A DNA stretch of 64,000 nt from assembly GCF_013761175.1 (NCBI RefSeq), contig NZ_JACDUR010000009.1:372001-436000 (forward strand), in the 5' to 3' direction. Numbering within the stretch: position 1 is the first letter of the stretch; each line of letters begins with the position of its first letter. The notes under the pieces are model-generated. The model searched no databases. It was given only the letters and a program-made list of their open reading frames with translations, and was not told where the DNA came from. The DNA is from Nonomuraea soli. Lineage in GTDB: Bacteria; Actinomycetota; Actinomycetes; Streptosporangiales; Streptosporangiaceae. Position numbers and translations under genes: made by a program. Of the stretch, positions 48,117-58,700 are shown piece after piece.

Positions 48117-49541
48117 ATGTCCCCCGTAGCCGCCAACCCCGCCCTGCCTCCCGACCTCGTCGACAGGCTGATCACCTCCGCCGACGAGTGGACGGCCGCG
48201 GACCTGGCCGACCATGCGGAGCTCACCCCCTCCCAGGCCCACGCGCTCGCCACCCGCGCAGGATCAGTGATTCCCGCCCTGATCAAACGCGGGCTCCTCC
48301 CCCTCGACGCCGCCGACCCCGCCACCCGCCCGGACGCCGCCCTCCTCCTGCTGGCCGACGGCGCCGGCCTGCCCGCCTGGCCCGGCGTCCTGGCGGCCGA
48401 CCCCACCCGCCGGGAAGCGCTGGCCGCATGCCCCGGACTGCCTCCCGACGTCCAGGAGCTCCTCGCCGACGACCAGGACATCCGGGTCGTCGCCGAGCTC
48501 GCCCTGTGGGCCGGCCCCGAACTGGCCACCCGGCTGTCGGCCCACCCTCACGCCGAAGTCCGCAGCGCCGTGGCGGCCAACGTGTCAGCGCCACCTGAGG
48601 TGCTGGCCGCCCTCGTCACCGGCGACACCCTGCCTCCGCCGCTCGGCTGCCTGGTCTGCGACCGCGAGGCCACGCCGTACGTCCACGCCCCCGAGTGTCC
48701 GAGGCTCGACTGCGACCTGCGCCCCGGCGCGTCGTGCGACGGCACCCACGAGTCGACGACGGAAGAGCTGCGGCTCAGGGCGATCGCCAACCCGTCTACT
48801 CCGCCCGCGGTCCTGCTCCGCTTCGCCGTCGATCCGTCGACGCTGATCCGCCTGCGCCTGGCCGAGCGCCCCGACCTCCCGCAGGAGACCTACGAACAGC
48901 TGGCCGCAGGCCCGGAACCCGGCGTCCGTGGCGCTCTGGCCGCCAACCCCGGCATCGACGACGCCCTGATCCGCCGCCTGGCCGAAGACCCCGATCCCCT
49001 CGTCAGGCGCGACCTGGCCGCCCATCCGAGGATCCCGCCGTCCGTCCTCGACGACCTCTCACGGACCACCAGGATCGGCGCCACCCTCCTGCCCCGGATC
49101 GCGGCGGCCTCGACCTCCGAGATCGAGGAACTCGCGGCCTCGGCGAACCCGGTCATGCGGATGCTCGTCGCTGCGCGCCGCGATCTGCCGCCCGCCGTGC
49201 GCGACGCCCTGGCCGCCGATTCCGACGCCAAGGTCGTCAAGGCCGTGGCGGGCCACCCCGGTCTCTCCGACGCCCAGCTCAGGGCGGTGGTCAGCCGCCA
49301 CGGCGCCATGGTCGCCGCCGCCGTCGCCACCAACCCGGACGCCTCACCCACCCTCCTGGAGGAGCTGACCCGCCATCGCCCGCCGGTGCGCAAGGTGCTC
49401 CGCGAGGTCGCCCGGCATCCCGGCGCCACAGCTGCCGCACTGCTGACCTGCCTCGACGACCCCAAGGCCAGGGCCCTGGCGGCCACCCACCCCAACCTTC
49501 CGCGCGAGGCCATGGAGACCCTGCTCGCGGCGGGCGAATGA
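48117..49541 (+). CDS. Leucine-rich-repeat-variant (LRV) protein with a Cys cluster
   Basis: A 474-residue soluble protein built of short degenerate helical repeats such as VRGALAANPGIDDALIRRLA, VRRDLAAHPRIPPSVLDDLS and VVKAVAGHPGLSDAQLRAVV, a pattern like the LRV/HEAT-like repeat of about 24 residues. A Cys-rich insert (CLVCDREATPYVHAPECPRL, then a further CDLRPGASC) lies near residues 180-206, with five to six Cys in about 30 residues. LRV proteins of Azotobacter carry a 4Fe-4S cluster; a zinc or Fe-S site here is inference. ATG 48117 follows two ACATGT elements spaced 12 bp apart (48095 and 48107). Confidence 0.78.
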   Translation: MSPVAANPALPPDLVDRLITSADEWTAADLADHAELTPSQAHALATRAGSVIPALIKRGLLPLDAADPATRPDAALLLLADGAGLPAWPGVLAADPTRREALAACPGLPPDVQELLADDQDIRVVAELALWAGPELATRLSAHPHAEVRSAVAANVSAPPEVLAALVTGDTLPPPLGCLVCDREATPYVHAPECPRLDCDLRPGASCDGTHESTTEELRLRAIANPSTPPAVLLRFAVDPSTLIRLRLAERPDLPQETYEQLAAGPEPGVRGALAANPGIDDALIRRLAEDPDPLVRRDLAAHPRIPPSVLDDLSRTTRIGATLLPRIAAASTSEIEELAASANPVMRMLVAARRDLPPAVRDALAADSDAKVVKAVAGHPGLSDAQLRAVVSRHGAMVAAAVATNPDASPTLLEELTRHRPPVRKVLREVARHPGATAAALLTCLDDPKARALAATHPNLPREAMETLLAAGE

Positions 49542-49673
49542 AGGGCGGACGAAACCCCGGCCGGCTGTCTCGCCCCGTCGCTCTCCCGGTTCGCCATCAT
49601 GGACGTCGCCGCGCCGCCGTACGGGCCGGTCCTGGTGGGACGGTGGCCGTGACGGCGCGGCGAGTTCGCCGGG

Positions 49674-52628
49674 TCAGACGGCTCGCTTGGCGCGGTCGAC
49701 GATCTCGCGCAGCAGCTGGGCCTCCTTCGAGTCTCCCGCCTTGGCGAGGTTGAACTTGACGGCGAACGCCTTGAGTTCCGAGGCGGGGAGGACGAGCGCC
49801 GCGTTGCACAACCCCGCGAGCATCTCGGTATCGGCCGGGGCCGGCCTGGTCTGGTAGAACGTGAACAGCTCGCGGGCGAGGTAGCGCTGGGTCTCGATCG
49901 AGACCCCGTCGGCGGAGTGCGCGAAGAACTTGAGGGTCTCGGTGACCATGCCCAGCTTGGGCGTGGCGTTCTGCAGGCCGAACGCGCAGTACGAGGCGAT
50001 GATGTTGTTCTGGTACTGCTTGACCATGGGGTCGGTCAGCGCGGCGACCGGCACCTGCCGCAGGTGCTTGGCCACCACTGACGTCGCGAGCATGCCGAGG
50101 TCGACCGTGTCGCCGCTCTTGGCCGTCGCGCCGGGAAGCAGGTTGCTCGACAGGTGGCCGAAGGCGTAGAAGTTCTCGACCATCGTCTCCTTCGGCTCGT
50201 GGCCGGTGTTGATGCGGACGTACATGTTCTCGGTGGTCGGTTCCGGCCACGGTCCCGGGATTCCGGCGACGTAGGAGGTGCGCAGGAACGAGAAGCTGTC
50301 ACGCAGGTCGACCTGGACGAGGTGCTCGAACAGGGAGCCGACCCTGCCGGTGGGCGTGGAGCGCAGGAGCAGCGGGATGCCGTCGACGTACTTGGAGCCC
50401 TGGGCGTAGTCCGCTTCGATCGGCCAGCAGAACGCGTCGACGAACTTGGCGTTCTCGGCCGCGTGGGTGATCAGCGACAGCTCGTCGCGGTGCCCGTGGC
50501 GGAGCATGTGGATCACGAGCTGCGCCTCGTCGTGCGAGGCGAGGTCGAGGTCGATCTCCGTCAGCAGCGCCTCGGCCCGCGAGAACGCCGAGTCGAGGTT
50601 GCCCTTCTTGGACAACATCGTCAGGTCGGCGGCGGAGACCTTGCCGGTGCCGAACGAGGCGTACTTCTGGAAGCTCTTGCACAGGAAGACCTCGAGGCTG
50701 CCGTTGGCGATCTGCTCCTTGAGGCCGCCGAGCACCTCGTCGAGCTGGGTCGGGTCCTTGGGCGGCTTGCCTGGCAGCTGGATGGTGGTGTCGAGGATCA
50801 GCGCGAACGGCGGGTCCCCCTTCTTGCGCTGGGAGACGGCGTGCTGGACATCCTTCACGAGCTTGCCCGCGTCCGCAGGGATGAAGGGTGTGCTCGGGTT
50901 GAGCGCCGCGACCAGGACATCGCTGGCCGGTGCCACCGTCTCGCCTTTCTTGAGCCGCTCCAGCAGCATGCCCGTCTCGAAGTAGTCGACCTTGTCGGTC
51001 GGGCGGGCGACCTTGTCGTGGCCGCGCGCGCTCAGGGCGATGTGCAACGCGGTGCTGAGGGAGTCCATGCCGCTGGAGACGAGGCGGTTGTCGAGCTGGA
51101 TCGTCTCCTTGGTGACCAGCGGCTCGATGCTGGGCGCCCGCTCCAGCGTGATGGCTCTCATGGTGTCGCGGTAGTCGACGATGTTGTAGTTCTTGGCCGC
51201 CGCGACCACCAGGCCGATCTCGTCCATCATGAGGTCGACGGCGCGCATCGACACCGCCGGGTTGTGCTCGTTGGCCACGACGATGTCGAGGAGCTGGGCC
51301 ATCGACTTCATGGCGTTGGCGGTGAGCGTGTCGAACCGGTCCGGTCCGAGCTCGTCGGTCAGGCCCAGCACGAGGTTCTCGACCATGGCGCACACCGGCG
51401 CCAGCTGGCGTGAGCTCCTGGCGATCTCCTGCAGTTGGGAGAAGGCGCTGGAGGTCATCAGCTGGATGAGGTCGGCCCTGGTGTCGACCTTGAAGTTGGT
51501 CGGCGGCGCCTTCTTGCTGACGTCCATGAGCTCGTAGAGCTGGTACGCCGAAGGGGCGGAGCCCAGTTCGTGCAGGACGGAGGGCCAGAGGATGTCCTTG
51601 ATCGCCTGGGTGCCCTTGAGCACGCTGACGCCCGCCCTGCCCTGGAGCGGCTCGACCGTGAGCTTCTTGGCCACCTCCGCGCCCAGCAGCATCTCGATCT
51701 TGCGGAGCACCCGGGGGCTGTTGACCAGGAAGTCGCCTTCCTCGATCTTGACCTTCGTCTGCAGCCCGCTCACGAAGGCCGGCACGGCCTTCTCGAAGGT
51801 GGAGCGCCAGTAGGTGGTCACCATGTCGTTCTGGGTCGACAGGCTGGTCACGTCGTCGCGCTGGGTGGGCGCCTTCCTGAACCCCATCTGGCCGGCCAGG
51901 TGCGCCTGCTTGGTGCCCACCAGCTCCGGGGCGAGCTCTTCACGCCTCTTCGCCGAGTAGGCCTTGTGCCCGCTGTTGAGGTCGGCGACGAATTTCGCCG
52001 CCTGCTTCAGGTGGCCCATGGACGAGGCGTCGGCCACGTTGTCGGTGCGCTGCTCCAGGGCGGCCAGCTTCACCATGCGGTCGTCCGCGGTGTACAGGTC
52101 CAGGGCGTCGAGCAGCTGCGCGTCCTTGATCTTCGAGGACTTCGGGAGCGTGGCCGCCTTCTTGAGGTTCTTCGGCGGCACGAGGTCGAGGTAGTGGGCC
52201 GGGTTGTCGTGCTGGGCCGTGGGTGGTTTCTGGATCTCGACGACCGGGTGCTTGAGGCGGGTGGCCGCCGTCACCTTCAGGAAGTCGCGGGCCTGGTCGG
52301 TCATGAGCTCGGCCATGACGAGCCGCGACATCGTGCTGCGGTCCTTCGGCGAGAGCTCGGCCAGCTGGTCGGCGATGAGCTTCATGACCGGTTTCGCGGC
52401 CGCGGGCCGCATGCTCTGCAGTTCGGACGCGACCGTCCTGGCGGTCGTGATGTTGGGTTTGGCCGCGAACGCCTGCCAGGACTTCGGTAACGAGGCCGAG
52501 GCGACGGACACGTCGTGCTTGGTCACCGACATCGGTGTCGTGCTCGACGCGAACTTCGTGCGTCGTGGGGTGGTGGTCGTCGTCTTACGTCTGGGCTTGC
52601 CGCTGCTGCCGCTGGTGTGCTTTTTCAT
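49674..52628 (-). CDS. Large protein of unknown family with a PLP fold-type-I-like core, next to a Tc toxin
   Basis: A 984-residue protein, divergent from the TcA gene. I recognise no complete family. The first 50 residues are Ser/Thr/Lys-rich and likely unstructured. Four landmarks in the second half resemble Cys/Met-metabolism PLP enzymes: SSGMDSLSTALHIAL near 519, FALILDTTIQLPG near 608 (Asp for the pyridine N), FLCKSFQKYASFGTGK near 650 (candidate Schiff-base Lys) and MYVRINTGHEPKETM near 803 (carboxylate-binding Arg). Their order and spacing fit, but similarity is weak and not tested. ATG 52628 is preceded by GGGGGG. No signal peptide is present. It may process or modify the toxin, or be unrelated. 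Confidence 0.55.
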   Translation of the reverse strand: MKKHTSGSSGKPRRKTTTTTPRRTKFASSTTPMSVTKHDVSVASASLPKSWQAFAAKPNITTARTVASELQSMRPAAAKPVMKLIADQLAELSPKDRSTMSRLVMAELMTDQARDFLKVTAATRLKHPVVEIQKPPTAQHDNPAHYLDLVPPKNLKKAATLPKSSKIKDAQLLDALDLYTADDRMVKLAALEQRTDNVADASSMGHLKQAAKFVADLNSGHKAYSAKRREELAPELVGTKQAHLAGQMGFRKAPTQRDDVTSLSTQNDMVTTYWRSTFEKAVPAFVSGLQTKVKIEEGDFLVNSPRVLRKIEMLLGAEVAKKLTVEPLQGRAGVSVLKGTQAIKDILWPSVLHELGSAPSAYQLYELMDVSKKAPPTNFKVDTRADLIQLMTSSAFSQLQEIARSSRQLAPVCAMVENLVLGLTDELGPDRFDTLTANAMKSMAQLLDIVVANEHNPAVSMRAVDLMMDEIGLVVAAAKNYNIVDYRDTMRAITLERAPSIEPLVTKETIQLDNRLVSSGMDSLSTALHIALSARGHDKVARPTDKVDYFETGMLLERLKKGETVAPASDVLVAALNPSTPFIPADAGKLVKDVQHAVSQRKKGDPPFALILDTTIQLPGKPPKDPTQLDEVLGGLKEQIANGSLEVFLCKSFQKYASFGTGKVSAADLTMLSKKGNLDSAFSRAEALLTEIDLDLASHDEAQLVIHMLRHGHRDELSLITHAAENAKFVDAFCWPIEADYAQGSKYVDGIPLLLRSTPTGRVGSLFEHLVQVDLRDSFSFLRTSYVAGIPGPWPEPTTENMYVRINTGHEPKETMVENFYAFGHLSSNLLPGATAKSGDTVDLGMLATSVVAKHLRQVPVAALTDPMVKQYQNNIIASYCAFGLQNATPKLGMVTETLKFFAHSADGVSIETQRYLARELFTFYQTRPAPADTEMLAGLCNAALVLPASELKAFAVKFNLAKAGDSKEAQLLREIVDRAKRAV

Positions 52629-52736
52629 CTTCCCCCCAGGCAATCGCTGACGACCGATCGTCCTGCTTCGGACACAGTGTGCACAGGTGTCTCTTCCGCC
52701 ATATTCATAGCGCCGTTTCTGAGCTTGTATCTCTGG

Positions 52737-52766
52737 GGGTGGACCGTTCCCTGGAACGGTCCACCC
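52737..52766. promoter_or_regulatory. 30-bp inverted repeat between divergent PLP-like and TcA genes
   Basis: Perfect 14-bp arms GGGTGGACCGTTCC and GGAACGGTCCACCC around a CT centre. It ends 29 bp before the TcA start codon and lies 108 bp from the divergent start. It could be a shared operator or a 5'-UTR hairpin controlling the toxin. Confidence 0.6.
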
Positions 52767-52795
52767 TTCAACAGGCTTCCTTGAGGGGGGAACGC

Positions 52796-55700
52796 ATGGC
52801 GGGCAACGACGCACTGCCGAGCTACGAAGAACTCTTCGACGACACCGAACTCGATCGCCGCCAGGAGGACGAGGCCAGGACGGTCTACTCGCCCGGCGCC
52901 TATCTCGCCGAGCTGCTGGCGCTCATCGACAACGTCTTCCAGCAGCCGTCGCTGCTCGGTGACGACCGGCGCGCCGACCTGAAGAAGATCGTCCTGGACG
53001 CGGAGAACACCTTCGCCGAATCGCCCTACCTCGACGTCGTCGTCGAGCTGCTGGAGAAGCTGGCCGGCGGCCCGCCGTACGAGCTGATGCGGCGTCTGGA
53101 GCATCCGTTCGGCATGCCGTTCTCGCTCGACGAGGAGCGGTTCAAGGCCTACCTGCGCCGCCTGCGGACGGGGCCGGACGAGCTGTACCGGATCTTCGCC
53201 CCGGTGGCCGACGCCGACACGGTGGCGCGGTTGTTCCTGGGGTTGTCGGCCGACGCCGTGAGGCACCTGACGTCTCCGGCCGACGAGGCCAGGATCAAGG
53301 CGTTCTACGGGCTCACGCCGCAGGACCAGCTGACGCCGCTGGCGCAGGTGGAGACGTTCAAGCAGCTGACGGGCCTGTCGGCGCCGGAGTTACGTGAGCT
53401 GCTGGGCGAGCCGGAGGACACCGGGCGCCCGGCCAAGGAGTCGTACGCCAACCGGGGCACGGGACCGGTCACCGTCTCGGAGGACGGTACGGAACTGCTG
53501 GGCACCAGTTTCGGCTGGTACGACCGGGTCAGCAGGCTCGTCCGGCTGGCCCGGTGGACCGGGCTGGCGCTGGGCGATCTCGACCGCGTGCTGACCACCT
53601 GCTGCGGCGGCGAGATCAACGCCGCGGCGCTGCGGACCACGGCGGTCGTGGTGCACCTGCGACGCGGCTACGACCTCACCGTCGACGGCGTGTGCGGGCT
53701 GGTGGCGGCGGTCGAGCCGGTCCCCGACGACCTGCCCGTCACCTCGGGCGACATCCTCGGCCCGCACAACAAGGAGTACCGCCGCAAGCTGGCCATCGCG
53801 ATCGAGACCGCCGAGAGCGACCTCGTCGAGACCGTGCGGCGCTACCGCGACAGGTACGGGGCCATGGAGCCGAGCCCCTTCGACCGCGGACCGGCCGGCC
53901 CGGCGCAGATCGCGCTGCTGCGGAGGGTGGGCAGGCTCACCGCGGCGCTCGGCATGCCGGCCTCCGAGCTGTTCGACCTGCTGGGCGTGCTGGAGAGCGA
54001 CCCGTCGTTGTGGCGCTACTCGACCTTCTCCGTGCTGGGCGGCGTCGAGCCGACGTCGCAGGACTGCTACCGCATCCTGGAGGGCGGCGACCCGGCTTCC
54101 GGCCTGTGGCTGGCCCAGACGCTGCTGGCGGTCAGCCGGTGGATGCAGGACAGCGGCTTCGGCGCCCAGGAGCTGGCCGACATCCTGGGCAGCGCGCCCG
54201 GCGGGGGCGACGACAGGCTCACCGTCCTCGACGGCCTCGACCAGCGGTTCCAGGAAGTCTCCATGGACCCGTCCGCCTTCGCGAGCGAACGGTTCGGGCA
54301 GCGTGCCGCGCAGGTCGTCCACGACGTGCTGGCCCAGCGCCCCGAGGGCGTGGTGTCGAAGCGTGACGCCCGGCTGCTGAACCTCGATCCCGCCGCCGTC
54401 ACCGCGGCGGCCTACGAGGCCGTCACCTCCCTGGGCATGATCGTGGAGGAGGACCTGGCCGGGCTGGGCCTAGGCGAGCGGCTGGCCGGCAAGATCCACG
54501 CCCAGCTGGTGTTCGGCGGGCGCCTGCGCACCGACAACACGCTCGTCATCGAGCACATGCCGGAGACCGACTACGCGCTGGTGCTGGAGCGGGACTTCGG
54601 CTCCTTCACCGAGTCGTTGTTCAAGCTGATCAACAGCGTCGGCAACGGCACCTCGACCTTCTACCCCTCCGACCTGGCCACGGTCGGCAGCCTGACGCAG
54701 GCGCAGCTCGACGAGCTGTACGACAACCTGATCCACCACGGCTACATCGACGACCAGGGCAACGTCCAGGACCCGGTGTTCTTCACCGACGAGGCCAACC
54801 TGGAGGACTTCCGCGTCAACGCCGAGCTGTCCGACGCCTCTGCCGAGGTGCTCGCCCTCCTGCGCGGGCGCATCGCCGACTTCCGCGCCGAGCCGCTCCC
54901 CCTCGACCCCGGCCTGTTCGCCTCGCTCCGGCTGAGCGAGGCGCGCCTGGCCAGGCTGCTCGACGGGCTGCGCTTCAACGGCTACATCGACGACGACGGC
55001 CACTACCTCGACAAGCAGGCCATCGCCGCCCTCCAGCTCGCCGACCTCGCCCTGCCGCCGGAGTTCCACCCGCACAGGCTCACCGTCCTGGACGTGATGA
55101 AGCGGCAGGTCGCCGAACTGGAGACCGGCCTGCTCACGTTCGCTCCTGAGGACTTCGCCGAGGTCGCCGACGCGGTGATGGCGCAGCGGGCGATCGCCGC
55201 GATGGAAGGGGCGGCGCTCGACGACGGCTGGCTGGTGTCGGAGGTGGACACGCTCGGCGCGGGGTTCACCGCCGCCGAGACCGACATCGTGGCCCGCCGG
55301 GTCGCCGAGTGCGCCGAGGACGAGCGGCCCTACCGGATCCACCCGGACGCGCTGGCCGAGCTCGGCTTCGACCAGGACCAGCAGGACACGCTCGCCGAGC
55401 AGCTGATCGCGGCGCAGGCGCTCACCGACACGATGTCCGTCCCCGCCGAGGCCATCCCGTTCTTCGCCAACCCCACCAACGTCATCCGCTTCTCGCTGCC
55501 CGGGCTGGAGGACTTCGAGCGCGAGGTGTTCTTCCTGCTGCACGCGGTCGCCGTCGAGCTGTCCGAGGCGGTCGACGAGGTGACCGCGGCCCTGGAGGGC
55601 CTGGCAGGCCGCCAGCAGGCCGCGCTCACCTCCGTGCTGGCCGACGCCTTCGGCGTTCCCCCTGAGACGGTCGCGGCGATCTGCGAGGGCGTCACGGGCG

Positions 55701-58700
55701 GGCTCCCCGAGGCGATCGAGATCCTCGTCCCGCCGGTCATCGCCGTCCCCCGCCGGCTGGGCGAGCCGCACTTCGCCGCCGCCTACGAGCGCGTCCGCCG
55801 CTTCGCCCTGCTGGCCTCCAAGCTCGGCATGAGCGCGGCCGAGGTCGCCGTCGCCTTCCACGACCAGGACCTGACCGGCAAGTACCCCGAGCCGCTGGCC
55901 CTGCCGCCGGGCGTCACGGCCGTCGACGCGGTGCTGCGCAGCTCCGACGGCCGCATCTACGTCTTCGCCGGTGACGCCTACTGGGGCTACGCCGCCGACA
56001 CCTACACCCTGCTCGACTCCAAGCGCAGGCCGCTGACCGACCTGTCGCCGTGGTTCACGGGGCTGACCTCGATCGACGCGGCCTTCGCCTTCCCGGACCG
56101 CACGGAGTGGATCATCGGCCGCGCGGGCGGGGAGGGGGAGTCCTCCCGCCTGTTCGTCAAGGAGCCGGGAAGCATTCGCTGGGCGCCGCGCGACCAGCTG
56201 TGGGGCAAGGTCAGGAACACCTTCGACGCCCCGCGCAGGATCGACAGCGCCTACGTCGACGAGAACGGCAGGACCTACCTGTTCAGCGGCGACCAGTACA
56301 TCCGCTACTCCAGCCCCGACTTCGCGACGGTCGACGAGGGCTACCCGCGCGTCGTCGCCGAGTGGTGGCAGGCGGAGGGTCACGACGCCGCCCTGCCCGA
56401 GGCGTTCACCGGGGCCCTCGACGCCGCCTTCCACGACGCCGACGGGCGTGTGCACCTGTTCGCGGGCGGGCGCTCCTACGAGATCGGCGGGTCCGAGCAG
56501 CCGATCTCGGCCAGGTGGGGCCGCATCCGCAACACGTTCGACGGCGCCGGCGGCGTCGGCGCCGCGTTCACGGGGCCGGACGGCAGGGCCTACCTGTTCC
56601 AGGGCGACCAGGTGATCCGCTACACCGACAGCGTCGAGAGCGACGGCGTCCGGGTCGACGACGGCTATCCGCGCCGCATCGAGTCGGAGTTCCCCGGCCT
56701 GCCGGGCGAGTTCCGCACCGGCGTCGAGGCGGCCTTCACCGAGCCGGGCTCGGGGATCGTGCACCTGTTCAAGGAGGGCAGGACGGTCTCCTTCTTCTCC
56801 TCGGGCGTCGGCATGCCGCAGGCCACCGCCGACCGCTGGGGCAGGCTCTCCGATGTGCTGACCGGCGGCTCCGTCGATGCCGCGTTCGTCGGCATGGACG
56901 GCAAGACGTACCTGTTCAGCGGCGAGAGGTACATCCGCTACTCCGGCGCCGACTACGCGGTCGTCGACCTCGGGTATCCGCGGGGCATCGCCGGCGACTG
57001 GGGCGGGCTGCGCTCGGTCGGCGCCGCCTTCGTGACGGACGGCAGGACCTACCTGTTCGGCCGGGGCGGCCGGCTGTTCGACGTGCCGCTCGTGCAGGAG
57101 TCCGAGCTGAACGCGGGCCGCCTGTCGCCGGCGCTGCGCCGCCGTTTCGCCGAGCACGGCCTGACCCTGGCCGAGGCCGCCGCGGTCACGGCCGAGGGCA
57201 CGGAGGAACACCGGGTCTGGCACGTCGCCACCGAGCAGGGCATCGCGCTCACGCTGCGCCGCAACCCACTGCACATCCAGGTGCACGCCGACGACGGCCT
57301 CTTCCACGTCCGCTACTCCACCAGGGATTACGGCAGCGCCGACGCGGGCTATCCCAAGCCGGTCTCCGACAACTGGTGGAACCTTCCCGCCTCGCTGGCC
57401 GCCGACCCCCGTTTCGCGGTCATCGACGCGATCCTCACCGACGGCGCCGGCCGTACGTATCTGTTCGCCGGCGACCGGTTCGTGGTGTCCGACGCCCGGC
57501 ACCGCTGGTGGTCGGAGCCGCGCACCATCGCCGGGCACTGGGACAGCCTGCTGCCCTTCACCAAGGTGGACGCCGCGTTCGTCGGCAAGGACGGCAGGAC
57601 CTACGTCTTCTCGGGTGCCAGCTATATGCGCTTCTCGACCGGCGACTACACCAGGGCCGACGACCGTTACCCGGCGTCCGTCCCCGCCTACTGGGGCAAC
57701 GTGGTCAACCGGATCGCCAGGACGGGCCGGGTCGACGCCGCACTGGTCAGGACCGTGACCGAGCAGATCGACGGCAGGCCGGTCGACAACACTTACACCT
57801 ACCTGTTCTCCGGCGACCAGTACGTGCGCTACCTGGGCACGCGGCTCGACCACGTGCAGGACGGCTACCCGGCCGCCCTGTCGGAGCTGTCGCGCGAGCC
57901 GGGCATGGCGGCGCTCGACGTCACGCTCGACGGCGTCGACGCGGCCTTCGCCGACCGCCGCACCGCCTACCTCGTGCGCGACTCCCACTGCCACGTCGTC
58001 TCCGACGGCCTCTACCGCCGCTACGACGACAGCTCGCTGGCGGGGGTGAGCTGCGCGTTCGTCGAGGACGGCGCGCTGCTGGCCGAGGACTCCGGCGGCT
58101 GGCGCCACCACGCGGCCGTGGAGGCGGCCAGGAGCACCGGGTCCGCGCCGCAGGAGGTCACGCCACGGCTGCTGCGTGCCGTACCGCAGGACTTCCGCGG
58201 CGGGCTCGACGCGGTCCTGCACGGCGCGGACGGCACGGCCTACCTGTTCAAGGGGCCCAGGTGCCTCAACGCCCGGCTCAACAAGGCCTACCCGCTGGCC
58301 GAGGAGTGGGGCAGGCCGCGCAACACGATCTACCAGGACAACACGGTCGACGCGGCGTTCGTCGGCAGGGACGGCAGGACGTACCTGTTCAGCGGCGACC
58401 AGTTCGTCAGCTACGCCGCCGACGGCCCCGGCCTGACCATCGACGGCGAGCCGCGGCCGATCTCCGAGCACTGGGGCGGCCTGCACGACGTCGCGCTCGC
58501 CTACGTGCGCGGCGGCAAGACGTACGTCTTCGAGTCGCCCGGCGACGACGGCCGCATGCGGTACGTCGTCTACTCGGGCGCGGCCTACACCGCGCCCGAC
58601 GACGCGCCCGGCATCGCCGGCGAGGACTTCTGGCAGGTGCCCGAGCAGTACCGCGTGCCCGGCCACCCCGTCCCGAGCGCGGTCCTGTTCGAGGGCGCCA

